64,000 bases of DNA from a bacterium (GTDB taxonomy: Bacteria > SZUA-182 > DTGQ01), in NCBI GenBank assembly GCA_023512255.1, contig JAILZY010000006.1, forward strand, positions 14,273 to 78,272. Direction: 5' to 3'. A program made the position numbers and the translations under genes. Shown here piece by piece: positions 8,225 through 16,700 of this stretch (positions within the stretch are counted from its first letter, which is position 1; the number at the start of each line of letters is the position of its first letter). The notes beneath the pieces are model-generated. The model saw nothing but the letters and a program-made list of their open reading frames with translations, was not told the DNA's origin and did not search any database.

Positions 8225-8254
8225 TTGACAGAGCATTTTCCATCGAATTAGAAA
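8225..8254 (+). promoter_or_regulatory. Possible promoter for cheY-cheX
   Basis: A perfect TTGACA at 8225-8230 is followed after 18 bases by TAGAAA (4/6 match to TATAAT), 22 bases before the cheY ATG. The -10 is weak, so this is tentative. Confidence 0.3.
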
Positions 8255-8275
8255 AAGTTTGAGGAGGATAAGGGT

Positions 8276-8656
8276 ATGGCTGCCTTGAAGGTATTGATTG
8301 TTGATGACTCTCTGGTAATGAGAAAACTAATTGTTAAGAGTCTCAAAGAGGTTGGCTTTGAGGTAGATCCGATCGAGGCCTCTGATGGGAAAGATGCCTT
8401 GCGGAAACTTGATCCCAAAACAGTCAATTTGATTATCAGTGATTGGAATATGCCCCAAATGGATGGCCTCTCCTTCGTCAAAAAGGTTAGAGAAAACAAG
8501 GATACCAAGCGCATTCCAATTATCATGCTCACAACCGAAGGGAGTATGGCCAAATTTGAGGAGGCGCTAAACTCTGGAGTCGATGATTACATTACCAAGC
8601 CGTTTACTCCTGACAAGCTGAAGAAGAAACTGGAAAAGGTGATGGGGAAGAGCTGA
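8276..8656 (+). CDS. cheY: Chemotaxis response regulator CheY
   Basis: A single receiver domain of 126 residues with no output domain, as in CheY. The acidic pair is in VLIVDDS, the phospho-acceptor Asp in LIISDWNMPQMDG (about residue 57), the conserved Thr in MLTTEG and the Lys in ITKPFTP. The W next to the phospho-Asp and the TTEG loop are common in CheY proteins that bind FliM. Role: when phosphorylated by CheA it binds the flagellar switch. A good GAGGA ribosome site precedes the ATG. It is followed 30 bases later by the CheX phosphatase gene. No cheA or receptor gene is in the window, so the signalling core lies elsewhere. Confidence 0.93.
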   Translation: MAALKVLIVDDSLVMRKLIVKSLKEVGFEVDPIEASDGKDALRKLDPKTVNLIISDWNMPQMDGLSFVKKVRENKDTKRIPIIMLTTEGSMAKFEEALNSGVDDYITKPFTPDKLKKKLEKVMGKS

Positions 8657-8686
8657 TTTAGAATCTGGAATAAGGAGATGAGGTTT

Positions 8687-9172
8687 ATGAATGAGAGATT
8701 ATTCCAAAATATCATCCAGGCCCTAATTCATTCTGCTCATGATGTTTTCCAGACAATGATTTTTATGGATATCCAGCCTAAGGAGCCTTTTGACAGAAAG
8801 GGGCTCGATTGTCTATCGGATATTACCGGTGTCATCTCGCTGACGGGAAGCGTTGTCGGCTCTATCATTCTCAGCATGGATACCCAATTTGCTCGGAAAG
8901 CGGTCTCGAACATGCTCGGCGATCAAATCGAGTCTGAGCAGGAAGTCGTTGATGGGGTAGGAGAAATCACCAACATGGTAGTCGGCATGGCTAAAACGGA
9001 GCTCGCTAACCTCTCCTGTGATTTTGAAATTTCCGTACCGGTCATGATTGTTGGCAAAGGGTCAACGATCAAACATCTCTCCCTTGAGGGGAGCTCGCTG
9101 ACTACTATCCCCTTTATGGCTGATGGTCAAACCATTTTTCATCTGGAACTGTATGCCAAGGATGCTCCCTGA
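8687..9172 (+). CDS. cheX: CheX-type CheY-P phosphatase
   Basis: This protein of 161 residues (start at ATG 8687, nine bases after AAGGAG; the ATG at 8678 directly abuts that site and is unlikely) belongs to the CheC/CheX/FliY superfamily. The helix GVGEITNMVVGMAKTEL carries the family's catalytic Glu and Asn (E..N..G). The N-end RLFQNIIQALIHSAHDVFQTM and the PFMADGQTIFHLELYA C-end fit CheX, which has one active helix. It should dephosphorylate CheY-P, and it sits directly behind cheY, probably translated from the same mRNA. Complete; nothing unusual. FliY or CheC are less likely because only one active-site helix and no SpoA domain are present. Confidence 0.85.
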   Translation: MNERLFQNIIQALIHSAHDVFQTMIFMDIQPKEPFDRKGLDCLSDITGVISLTGSVVGSIILSMDTQFARKAVSNMLGDQIESEQEVVDGVGEITNMVVGMAKTELANLSCDFEISVPVMIVGKGSTIKHLSLEGSSLTTIPFMADGQTIFHLELYAKDAP

Positions 9173-9186
9173 AGAGGCTAATCTTT

Positions 9187-9293
9187 CGCTCTTATTTATT
9201 AGCTACCATTGAGAGACATAATAAGAGCTAAGCCCCTTCGAGGGTTTATGGTTGTTCTGATATAGGGTTTATGGTGTCTGATATATAAGAGCG
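9187..9293. mobile_element. Family 1 MITE, copy A
   Basis: Non-coding 107-bp element beginning CGCTCTTATTTATTAGC and ending ATATAAGAGCG, so its ends are inverted repeats. Internally a block near 9240-9283 is tandemly duplicated (GGGTTTATGG ... GATATA twice). The flanking 8-mers TAATCTTT and AACCCTTT match at 5 of 8 positions, suggesting a decayed target duplication. It lies just after the cheX stop. Confidence 0.85.
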
Positions 9294-9294
9294 A

Positions 9295-9747
9295 ACCCTT
9301 TTTAAGCCTAACTTTCTTTTTCTTTTTTCTCTCCCTTAGGAGAGAATTTGATTGCTCAAAATAGAGTTAATAGAGTTAGAGAAAAAATAAAAAATCTTAT
9401 TGACTCATCAGCACTCTTAATGCTACTATTATAAAAATTACCTAACAAGGTATTTTCTCTTCGAAACGTCTATCTCTCAAAGCAATTCAAGGCGAATAGT
9501 AACTAACCATGGCTGTCTTGGGTATTTTACTCAAGGGGCGATGGTATTCTTCTGAAAGCAGAAAGTGTGGAAAGACAAGTGGTTTTGTGGTCTAATCTAT
9601 ATGGTTTTAATCTATAAGCAGTACCATGTATAAGCAGTACAATGAGGGAAAAGGGATAAGAGATAAGAGTTATCGCTACTGAGTTAGTCATTATGATTAT
9701 CTGGGTAGTCAGGATGATTATTTCAACAGCATCTCGATAGTAAGGAG
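9295..9747. other. Gene-free stretch before the PilZ gene
   Basis: About 450 bases of AT-rich spacer without a credible coding frame, tRNA or riboswitch. The only structure seen is a 16-bp tandem duplication (TATAAGCAGTACCATG at 9613-9628, repeated with one change at 9629-9644) and a looser GATTATYT repeat near 9690-9720. Confidence 0.6.
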
Positions 9748-10434
9748 ATGAGATCTGAACTAATGGCGGAAAGCATCTCTGCTCAAATTAAGGAAAGAGA
9801 GACAATTCTGGATGTTGGTCTGGTAATTTTTATTCAACCGAAAGGAAGCCCCAAAAACATTCGCTATAAAACCGCAGTGGTAGGCTGGAAGACCGATTAT
9901 CTTGTTATTATTGATATGCCCATATTAAATGGAACATATGTCAACCTGGTTGAGGGATCAAGCTGCATTGTTCGCTACATTCGCTGCGGTGATGCTTATG
10001 GATTTGAAACCAAAGTGATAAAAAATATCAATGACGCCAGACTCCCATTGATTTATCTTAGCTACCCAAAATCCGTGGAAAAGATTTCCCTTCGACAACA
10101 CCCCAGAATTCAAACCCGAATACCGGTACAGATTGAGGTAGCGGTTGAGGAGGAGAAAAGGCGGGAAGTGAGGGGGAATATCTTGGACTTGAGCGTCGGA
10201 GGCTGCCTTCTGGAGATTGAAGGCGCTGCTTCTCAAAAAGTTGACCTGGATATTAACCAGAGACTAAAGCTTGTTTTTACCCTCAAAAACAGTGCAGAGT
10301 GCGTTGTAGAGATTTTCGCCATGATCAAAAGGGTTCAGAAAACGCCGAATAATATCATGGCTGGTGCGCAATTTGTTGATTTATCTCCAGATAATTTTGA
10401 AAAAATTCGCCATTTCTGTGAATCACTGACTTAA
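9748..10434 (+). CDS. YcgR-like PilZ domain c-di-GMP receptor
   Basis: This 228-residue protein has an N-terminal YcgR-type beta domain (about residues 20-110) followed by a PilZ domain. The PilZ c-di-GMP signature is complete: LRQHPRIQTRIP gives the RxxxR and ILDLSVGGCLL the D/NxSxxG motif. The YcgR/FlgZ family slows or reorients the flagellar motor when c-di-GMP is high, which suits a neighbour of cheY and a flagellar cluster. Start choice is uncertain: ATG 9748 directly abuts AAGGAG (very short spacing), and ATG 9763 (MAESISAQ) is 15 bases from it. A role as an adhesion or alginate-type PilZ protein cannot be excluded. Confidence 0.85.
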   Translation: MRSELMAESISAQIKERETILDVGLVIFIQPKGSPKNIRYKTAVVGWKTDYLVIIDMPILNGTYVNLVEGSSCIVRYIRCGDAYGFETKVIKNINDARLPLIYLSYPKSVEKISLRQHPRIQTRIPVQIEVAVEEEKRREVRGNILDLSVGGCLLEIEGAASQKVDLDINQRLKLVFTLKNSAECVVEIFAMIKRVQKTPNNIMAGAQFVDLSPDNFEKIRHFCESLT

Positions 10435-10692
10435 AAGTGATGATAAGAGCCTACAGATTAAATAGCCTATCCAAGCCTCTGTCCGGGAGGATAATTCTGC
10501 TCTCACTTTGGGGGAGGTAGGGATGGTCGTTTATAAACTTCGCGATTTATGATAAAAATTGTGCTTACTTAGCTTGCTGAAATATATTTAGAGCACATTA
10601 ATTTTGTGTATTAATTACGTATTGAATTGATTATGGTGATGGTTGTCCACAGTGGCTAAAAACAGGCTTCTCAACCCCCAGCAGGAACTTGT

Positions 10693-12075
10693 ATGGCCAG
10701 AAAAAACGTAAAGAATGTTCTGTTAGTTGATGACGAAAAAAAGATTCACGAGGCTCTCGCTGAATATTTTGATAGCAAATCCTACCGACTAATCAGTGTC
10801 TTTGATGGATATGAGGCTCTGAAGAAAGTCGAGGAGGAGAAGGTTGATATAGTTCTTCTCGATATCAACCTGCCCGGCATGAGCGGTCTTGAGACCCTGC
10901 GAGAGCTTAAAAAGATCGACTCTCAGCTCATTGTCATCATCATAACCGGATACGGAACAGCAGACACAGCTATCGATGCCATGAAGTGCGGCTGCTACGA
11001 TTACGTTACCAAACCCTTCCGACTGATGGAGATCAAAAATGTAATCGAAGCTGCCCTAATTGACCGAGCCTACCATAAAAAAAATAGGATTACTACCTCT
11101 CTCCTTCCCTCTCAGGCCGGTAGCATACCGATTATTGGGCGAAGCAAAAAGATGCAGGAGGTGTATCGGCTCATTGCCAGAGTAATCAATACCGACTCAA
11201 CGGTCCTGATTCAGGGCGAGAGCGGCACTGGCAAGGATTTGGTAGCTCGAATTCTCCACTTTAATGGACCGCGGGCCAACAAACCATTTGTTACTGTCAA
11301 CTGTGCGGCTATTCCAGAAAATCTCCTCGAGAGCGAGCTCTTCGGACATGAAAAAGGGGTCTATACCGGCGCCCATATCGCCAGAAGAGGAAAATTCGAG
11401 CAGGCTGATGGAGGGACCATATTCCTAGATGAAATCGGCGATATGAGTCTAAATACTCAGGCTAAAATTCTGCGGGTCATGCAGAGTAAAACCTTTACCC
11501 GAATTGGAGGGGAGAAAAATATTTACGCCGATGTTCGGTTGATTGCCGCCACAAATAAAGAGCTACGAAAGGCTATGAAAGAGGGGCTCTTTCGTGAGGA
11601 CCTCTTCTATCGGCTCGATGTCCTTCCACTGACCCTGCCCTCGCTGAGAGAGAGGAAGGAGGACATTCCTGATCTGATCAACTATTTTATCGCCCGCTAC
11701 AATGAGAGTATTAACAAAAAGGTCTCCTTTGTATCACCTGAGGCTATGGATTTGCTTATGCGGCATGACTGGCCGGGAAATGTCCGAGAGCTGGAGCATG
11801 CTATCGAGCATGCTATTGTTCTGGCCAACGGATATGTGTTGCTGCCCGAACACCTGCCTGACAGCATTAAGGTTCAGGCTCAGAAAAACACCTCTATTTC
11901 TTTGGAACTTGGTCTTTCCCTTGAAGAAGTGGAAAAATTTTATATTCAAGAGACCCTGAAGATGGTGAGTGGAAATCAAACCAAGGCAGCTAATATCCTG
12001 CGTATTCATCGAAATACCCTGCATCGCCTGATGGAAAAGATGAACATCAAGCCTACGAAGGATGACTACGCCTAA
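10693..12075 (+). CDS. NtrC-family sigma-54 response regulator with altered GAFTGA loop
   Basis: At 460 residues it has the full NtrC plan: receiver (about 8-125, phospho-Asp in VLLDINLPGMSG), AAA+ domain with Walker A GESGTGKD and Walker B GGTIFLDEIGD, and a Fis-type HTH at the C-end (GNQTKAANILRIHRNTLHRLM). The sigma-54 contact loop, usually GAFTGA, reads GVYTGA (11356-11373). Location before a flagellar cluster suggests an FlrC/FlgR-like regulator of flagellar genes, but no cognate kinase is adjacent and I found no clear -24/-12 promoter nearby. The ATG is preceded by AGGAA. Complete, with no frameshift. Confidence 0.9.
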   Translation: MARKNVKNVLLVDDEKKIHEALAEYFDSKSYRLISVFDGYEALKKVEEEKVDIVLLDINLPGMSGLETLRELKKIDSQLIVIIITGYGTADTAIDAMKCGCYDYVTKPFRLMEIKNVIEAALIDRAYHKKNRITTSLLPSQAGSIPIIGRSKKMQEVYRLIARVINTDSTVLIQGESGTGKDLVARILHFNGPRANKPFVTVNCAAIPENLLESELFGHEKGVYTGAHIARRGKFEQADGGTIFLDEIGDMSLNTQAKILRVMQSKTFTRIGGEKNIYADVRLIAATNKELRKAMKEGLFREDLFYRLDVLPLTLPSLRERKEDIPDLINYFIARYNESINKKVSFVSPEAMDLLMRHDWPGNVRELEHAIEHAIVLANGYVLLPEHLPDSIKVQAQKNTSISLELGLSLEEVEKFYIQETLKMVSGNQTKAANILRIHRNTLHRLMEKMNIKPTKDDYA

Positions 12076-12114
12076 TCTGCCTTTTCTTTCTCCTTATTTC
12101 CTCTGCCGCTGAAA

Positions 12115-12200
12115 AGACTTTCAGCCTCGAAGAGAAGTTCAAGAGGGTGTCATGATCAGACTTTCAGCCTCGAAGAGAAGTTCAAGAGGGTGTCATGATC
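12115..12200. repeat. Perfect 43-bp tandem duplication
   Basis: Bases 12115-12157 and 12158-12200 are identical and head to tail. The unit contains CTCGAAGAGAAG and GTGTCATGATC. It lies 40 bases after the NtrC-type gene stop; the perfect identity implies a recent event. Confidence 0.95.
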
Positions 12201-12245
12201 AGCCGCCCCCTATTTCCCCAAAAAAACATTGCCTACCTACTACAG

Positions 12246-12356
12246 ATAAGTGCCCGACCATAAAAGGTTTATAACTTGAGATAATGACGTAGCAGTGGAC
12301 AAGTGAAATAATTATCCTGGCCAGTAGGTTATAACTCATTATGGTTGGTCGCTTAT
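12246..12356. mobile_element. Family 3 MITE-like element, intact copy
   Basis: A 111-bp element with imperfect ~31-bp terminal inverted repeats: the left begins ATAAGTGCCCGACCATAA and the right, on the other strand, ATAAGCGACCAACCATAA. Both ends and an internal TTATCCT block match the element at 58786-58904. No clear target duplication. No coding capacity. Confidence 0.65.
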
Positions 12357-12386
12357 GATTTTTATTTTCAGAAGCCTATCGAAAAC

Positions 12387-13346
12387 CTATCGAAGCCAGT
12401 AAGGTTTTTTTATTTCTTCAAAAGCATGGATCGCAGCGATAATACCCTCGGCGCAGGCAGTGGCTATCAGCTTTATCTCTCCGGTAACATCCCCGGCTGC
12501 AAATACTCCCTCGATATTGGTCTGAAGGTTTTGATCAACCCTGATTGAACCATCCTCCCTGACGATAAATCCGTTATTTTCAAGAAATCGTCTGATCGGC
12601 TCAAACCCTATGGCTATGAAAAGCTCATCAGCCTTTATACTCTCTGTTTTGCCTGTTTCAAGATCTACCACCTGGACGCCCTGAAGCAGGCCGGAAGCTT
12701 TTTTGGAAATTTTCACTGGGCTAGTGTGGTATAGCACTTTTACGCCCATCTGCTGGGCAAGCTTGACGCTGCTTTCCTTTGCCTTGGCATAAGCCTCCCT
12801 AACCAGAACGGTGGTTTTGGCTGCAACCTCGCTCAACTGGATAGCGGTGTCAAAGGCGTGGTCTCCACCACCCACAATCACTACCTCTTTTCCCTTGAAC
12901 CTGGATGGAACTTCCACTCGATAGTGGACATTGGGACCGGTATAATTCTTCAATATCTCAAGCTTTTTGGGAACATTATAGGATCCGGTGCAGAGGATAA
13001 CCCTTTTGGCCTGATACTCTCCCAGGCTGGTTTTTACCACGAGGGGTGGCGTTTCATCCTCTCTGCTGCTGGCTGATCTTTCAATTCTTACAACCTCTTC
13101 ATCGCAGCGGATCTGCGCTCCGGCATTCTGAGCCTGAATGACCAGCATCCTGCTCAGCTCTTTGCCCAAGATACCCACCGGAAAACCAGGGTGATCCCTG
13201 ATGATCTTGTCAGGATAGACAAGTGTAGGCAACCCACCCGGAAAGCTCTGCTTTTCGATTACCAGACTCTTTAACCCTCGGTGAGCCGTATTGGCCGCAG
13301 CCGTTAAACCAGCAGGCCCTGCACCCACTATAAGCACGTCATACAT
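12387..13346 (-). CDS. Thioredoxin reductase-fold flavoprotein without CxxC, likely ferredoxin-NADP reductase
   Basis: The 319-residue flavoprotein has an FAD loop VGAGPAGLTAA at the N-end, an NADPH-binding VGGGDHAFD (about residue 160) and the FAD C-terminal motif GVFAAGDVTG. The redox CxxC found in thioredoxin reductase near residue 135 is absent; that region reads CTGSYNVPKKLEIL. The segment FPGGLPTLVYPDKIIRDHPGF resembles the active face of YumC-type ferredoxin/flavodoxin-NADP reductases, so electron exchange between NADPH and a ferredoxin is the best guess. A cytosolic single gene with a family 1 MITE directly upstream (13365), which may displace or supply its promoter. Confidence 0.8.
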   Translation of the reverse strand: MYDVLIVGAGPAGLTAAANTAHRGLKSLVIEKQSFPGGLPTLVYPDKIIRDHPGFPVGILGKELSRMLVIQAQNAGAQIRCDEEVVRIERSASSREDETPPLVVKTSLGEYQAKRVILCTGSYNVPKKLEILKNYTGPNVHYRVEVPSRFKGKEVVIVGGGDHAFDTAIQLSEVAAKTTVLVREAYAKAKESSVKLAQQMGVKVLYHTSPVKISKKASGLLQGVQVVDLETGKTESIKADELFIAIGFEPIRRFLENNGFIVREDGSIRVDQNLQTNIEGVFAAGDVTGEIKLIATACAEGIIAAIHAFEEIKKPYWLR

Positions 13347-13364
13347 ACTGTGGATAATCCATTA

Positions 13365-13443
13365 CGCTCTCATATATCAGACACCATAAACCCTCAAAGG
13401 AGCTTAGCTCTTATTAGGGAATGGTAGCTAATAAATAAGAGCG
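13365..13443. mobile_element. Family 1 MITE, copy B (inverted, short form)
   Basis: A 79-bp member in reverse orientation to the other three. It lacks the ~24-bp internal duplication found in them, so it may be the older form. Perfect 8-bp direct repeats ATCCATTA flank it (13357-13364 and 13444-13451), the signature of transposition. Confidence 0.88.
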
Positions 13444-13592
13444 ATCCATTAATGTAATGGTTAACTTTATCTTAATGGTTAATTTTCAATAATTCCCATA
13501 ATTTTCCCATATTTCCGTAATTTTTCTGTTTCGCAATCCGTTTCAGCATAATCATAATCTATATATATTTCACCATAAATATATTTCACCAT

Positions 13593-13646
13593 AAGAAAAA
13601 GAAAGGCCGCGGCGAATGCTGTCTCGCACACGGCCTTCTTTTTCTT
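13593..13646 (-). terminator. Rho-independent-type terminator behind the repeat-protein gene
   Basis: Arms AAGAAAAAGAAAGGCCG (13593-13609) and CGGCCTTCTTTTTCTT (13631-13646) pair almost perfectly around a 21-base loop. On the minus strand the GC-rich GGCCG stem is followed by a T-rich tract, about 110 bases past the stop at 13756. The symmetric A/T flanks could make it bidirectional. Confidence 0.75.
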
Positions 13647-13755
13647 CGACAAAATTCAAAATTTCCCTGACTATCCCTACTGGCTATCCCTATCTTTCAG
13701 CTATCCTCATATGGACAGCTATCCTTAATATGGGATAGTTTTATGTAGGATACTT

Positions 13756-16700
13756 TTATGGCGTATACTTTCCACAGTTATAATCCTCAAGCTCCTTGAG
13801 CCACTTTTTGATCTGGGTCTTCTGGCCCTTGGTCAATCTTGGGTACCATTGCCGAGAGCTATAGACAGCCAGAAAAGAATCGATCTCGCTGAGTAGCTCT
13901 TCGAGACTAGCCGAGTCGTTTATTTGAACGCTAGCCTCTGCGCCGCTTGCCAGATTTAATTTGCAGGCAAGCACCTGAGCATAGAGATTAGCCAGGTTGC
14001 TCATCCTGCTAATCTGCTTCGGGGCAAGAATATCATAGACTTGATCGCAGGTGCTGATCTTGATACTCTGCTGGCCGCCTGGAGTCCCAAGCCAGATAGG
14101 CAGCAGGGATTTGAGATAGTCGGAGTCAGCATAAGCATCATCTTTCCATGAGGATAGGCTCCGTGGCCGAGGAGAGGGAGCGGCGGTTGCGGTTTGCGGT
14201 GCGCTGCTGGCCGCGGCTGTCAGGGTAATGGGCAGCGGCGTAGTTATGGCTGAGCAGCGATCCCAAGGAAGTTGATCCCACTGGCCGACACTGCCAGCGC
14301 AGCTTATCTCCTCTCCATTGGTTAGCCGCACAGCTTCAACCTTGGCGCTCAGACCTTCATTGGTGGTAACCTTGGCGCTGCCAGTATTGGTATCTTGACC
14401 ATTGTAGAAGATCGTCTGCGGTGCGCTGGTCGGCTCAAGCTTTTCTGCGGGGTTAAACTCTGTCCCAACCTTGATCAACAGGGTTCGACTCTCCAGAGCT
14501 GGGATGCTGCCCACCGTCCAGGTCAGCTTTTCCTTCTCAAATCCGCCGGGGCTTGGCGGAGGGGCAATGATTACATGGGTGGGGTCGCTGGTTTCAAAGG
14601 GATAGGCTTCATTGTTGAAGGTGTCGGTAACCACTACGCCAGTTAGGGGAGTATCATTGCAGTTTTCCACTGTGATCTCAACCAAAAAGTAGAACACCGG
14701 GCTACCTTGAGCTATCTCCTCTTTGACCGCGACCGGAATGATCCGGTCAGTGAGAAACAGGTTGTCCGAGGTGCGATAGGGGCCATTGATGGTCTTGGTC
14801 AGCTTCAGGCAGGGCTTTGCTGGCGACACTCCGAAGTAGCAGCTTGGATCTTTGGCTGTGAGCTCATTGCCAAGCGGATCAAGAGCAGTAGCAGTGCCAG
14901 TATTCTTATACTGTCCGGCCTGGGCTGTGCCAGTGGCCGTGCAGGTCATGGATTCACCTTGATCTAGGGTAGTTTTTGGACAGGTGATGAGACCTAGCTT
15001 ATCATCAGATACAGTAATGCCGGTAAGTTTAGTATTGCCGGTATTTTTAACTTCATAGGTCCAAGTAATCTGATTACCCACCGGAATTTCAGGACATGGA
15101 GTGGTATTGGCATCCTGCCCATTGGTGAGTTTCTTGAGGCTGAGGCCGCTGGCTACGCCAAAGTAGCAGCTTGGATCTTCAGCCGTGAGCTCATTGCCGG
15201 ATGGATCAAGAGCAGTAGCTGTGCCGTTATTCTTATACTGTCCGGCCTGGGCTATGCCTGTGGCCGTGCAGATCATGGACTCACCCACCCCTAGGCTGTC
15301 ATTCGGGCAGTCGATTTCGCCTAGCTTATCATCGACTACCTTAATGTCGGAGAGGGTAGTATTGCCAGTATTTTTAACTTCATAGGTCCAGGTAACCTGA
15401 TCGCCAACTTGGATCAGTGGACCAGGGGAAGTATTGGCATCCTGCCCATTGGTGAGTTTCTTGAAGCTGAGGCCGCTGGCTACACCGAAATAATAGCTGG
15501 TGTCGGTGAAGATAAGCTTTTCCCCTCCTGGGCCTGTGGCTGTAGCGGTGCCGGTATTTTTATACTGTCCGGCCTGGGCTGTGCCTTCAGCTTCGCAGGT
15601 CATAGATTCGTTCGGCTCCAGGGTGGTTTTTGGGCAGGTAACCGTAGACCCCTCACTGTCCGTCACGGTTACATTCGATATGGTGACATTGCTGGTATTG
15701 GTAACCTCATATTTCCAGTAAACCGGATTGCCAACCGGAATCGAGGGGCCGGGTGGTGAATCAACATGCTGGTCATTGGTAAACTTCTTGATAGTAATTC
15801 CACAGGTGCAGCCAAAGTAATGGCTGGGATCTGAGTCCATAAACTCTCTCCCAAGCGTATCCAAGGCCTTGACGATCCCTACATTTTTATACTGGCCAGC
15901 TGTGGCTGTACCAGTGGCTTCGCAGGTCATGTACTCACCCACCGCTAGGCTATTCTTCGGACAGGCGATGGGACCTAGTTTATCATCATATACAGTAATG
16001 CCAGAGAGCGGGGTATTACCAGTATTGGTAACTTTATAGCTCCAGGTAACCAGACCACCAACTGGTATTGAGGGGCCGGGCGGTGAGTTAGCATCCTCAC
16101 CATTGGTGCTCTTCTTGATGCTGACCCCGGCACTGACTCCAAAGTAATGGCTAGGGTCAGTGTCGATAAGCTGATTGCCGGTTGAGTCTTTGGCGGTAAC
16201 CGTAGCCAGGTTGGCATACTGGCCGAGCGCGGCTGTACCAGAGGCTTCGCAGGTCATGGACTGACCAGGACCTAGAGTATTCTTCGGGCAGGTGATTAGG
16301 CCTAGCTTATCATCAGATACGGTAATGCCAGTGAGAGTATCATCACCAGTGTTAGTAACTACGTAGCGCCAAGTAACCAGCCCACCAACGGGTATTGAGG
16401 GGCCGGGTGGTGAGTCAGCATCCTGGCCATTGGTGCTTTTCTTGATGTTGATCCCACTGGTGTAGCCGAAATAGTGACTAGGATCTTCGGCCGTGAGCTG
16501 ATTTCCGAGAATATCTGTGGCCGTAGCTGTAGCTATATTTTTATACTGGCCAGCCCGGGCTATACCGCTGGCTGTACAGGTCATGGACTGACCAGGATCT
16601 AGCATAGTAGCAGGGCAGGTGATGGCGCCTATCTGATTGTCGACTACTTTGATATTACTGATCGGGATATTGCCAGTATTAGTTATCCGATAGGTCCAAA

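Noticed and set aside
9295-9747. Long spacer considered for tRNA or small RNA genes
   Set aside because: No cloverleaf arms, no GTTCRA T-loop and no promoter-terminator pair.
10435-10692. Leader before the NtrC-type gene considered as a c-di-GMP riboswitch
   Set aside because: The conserved GEMM core and tetraloop-receptor pattern were not found.
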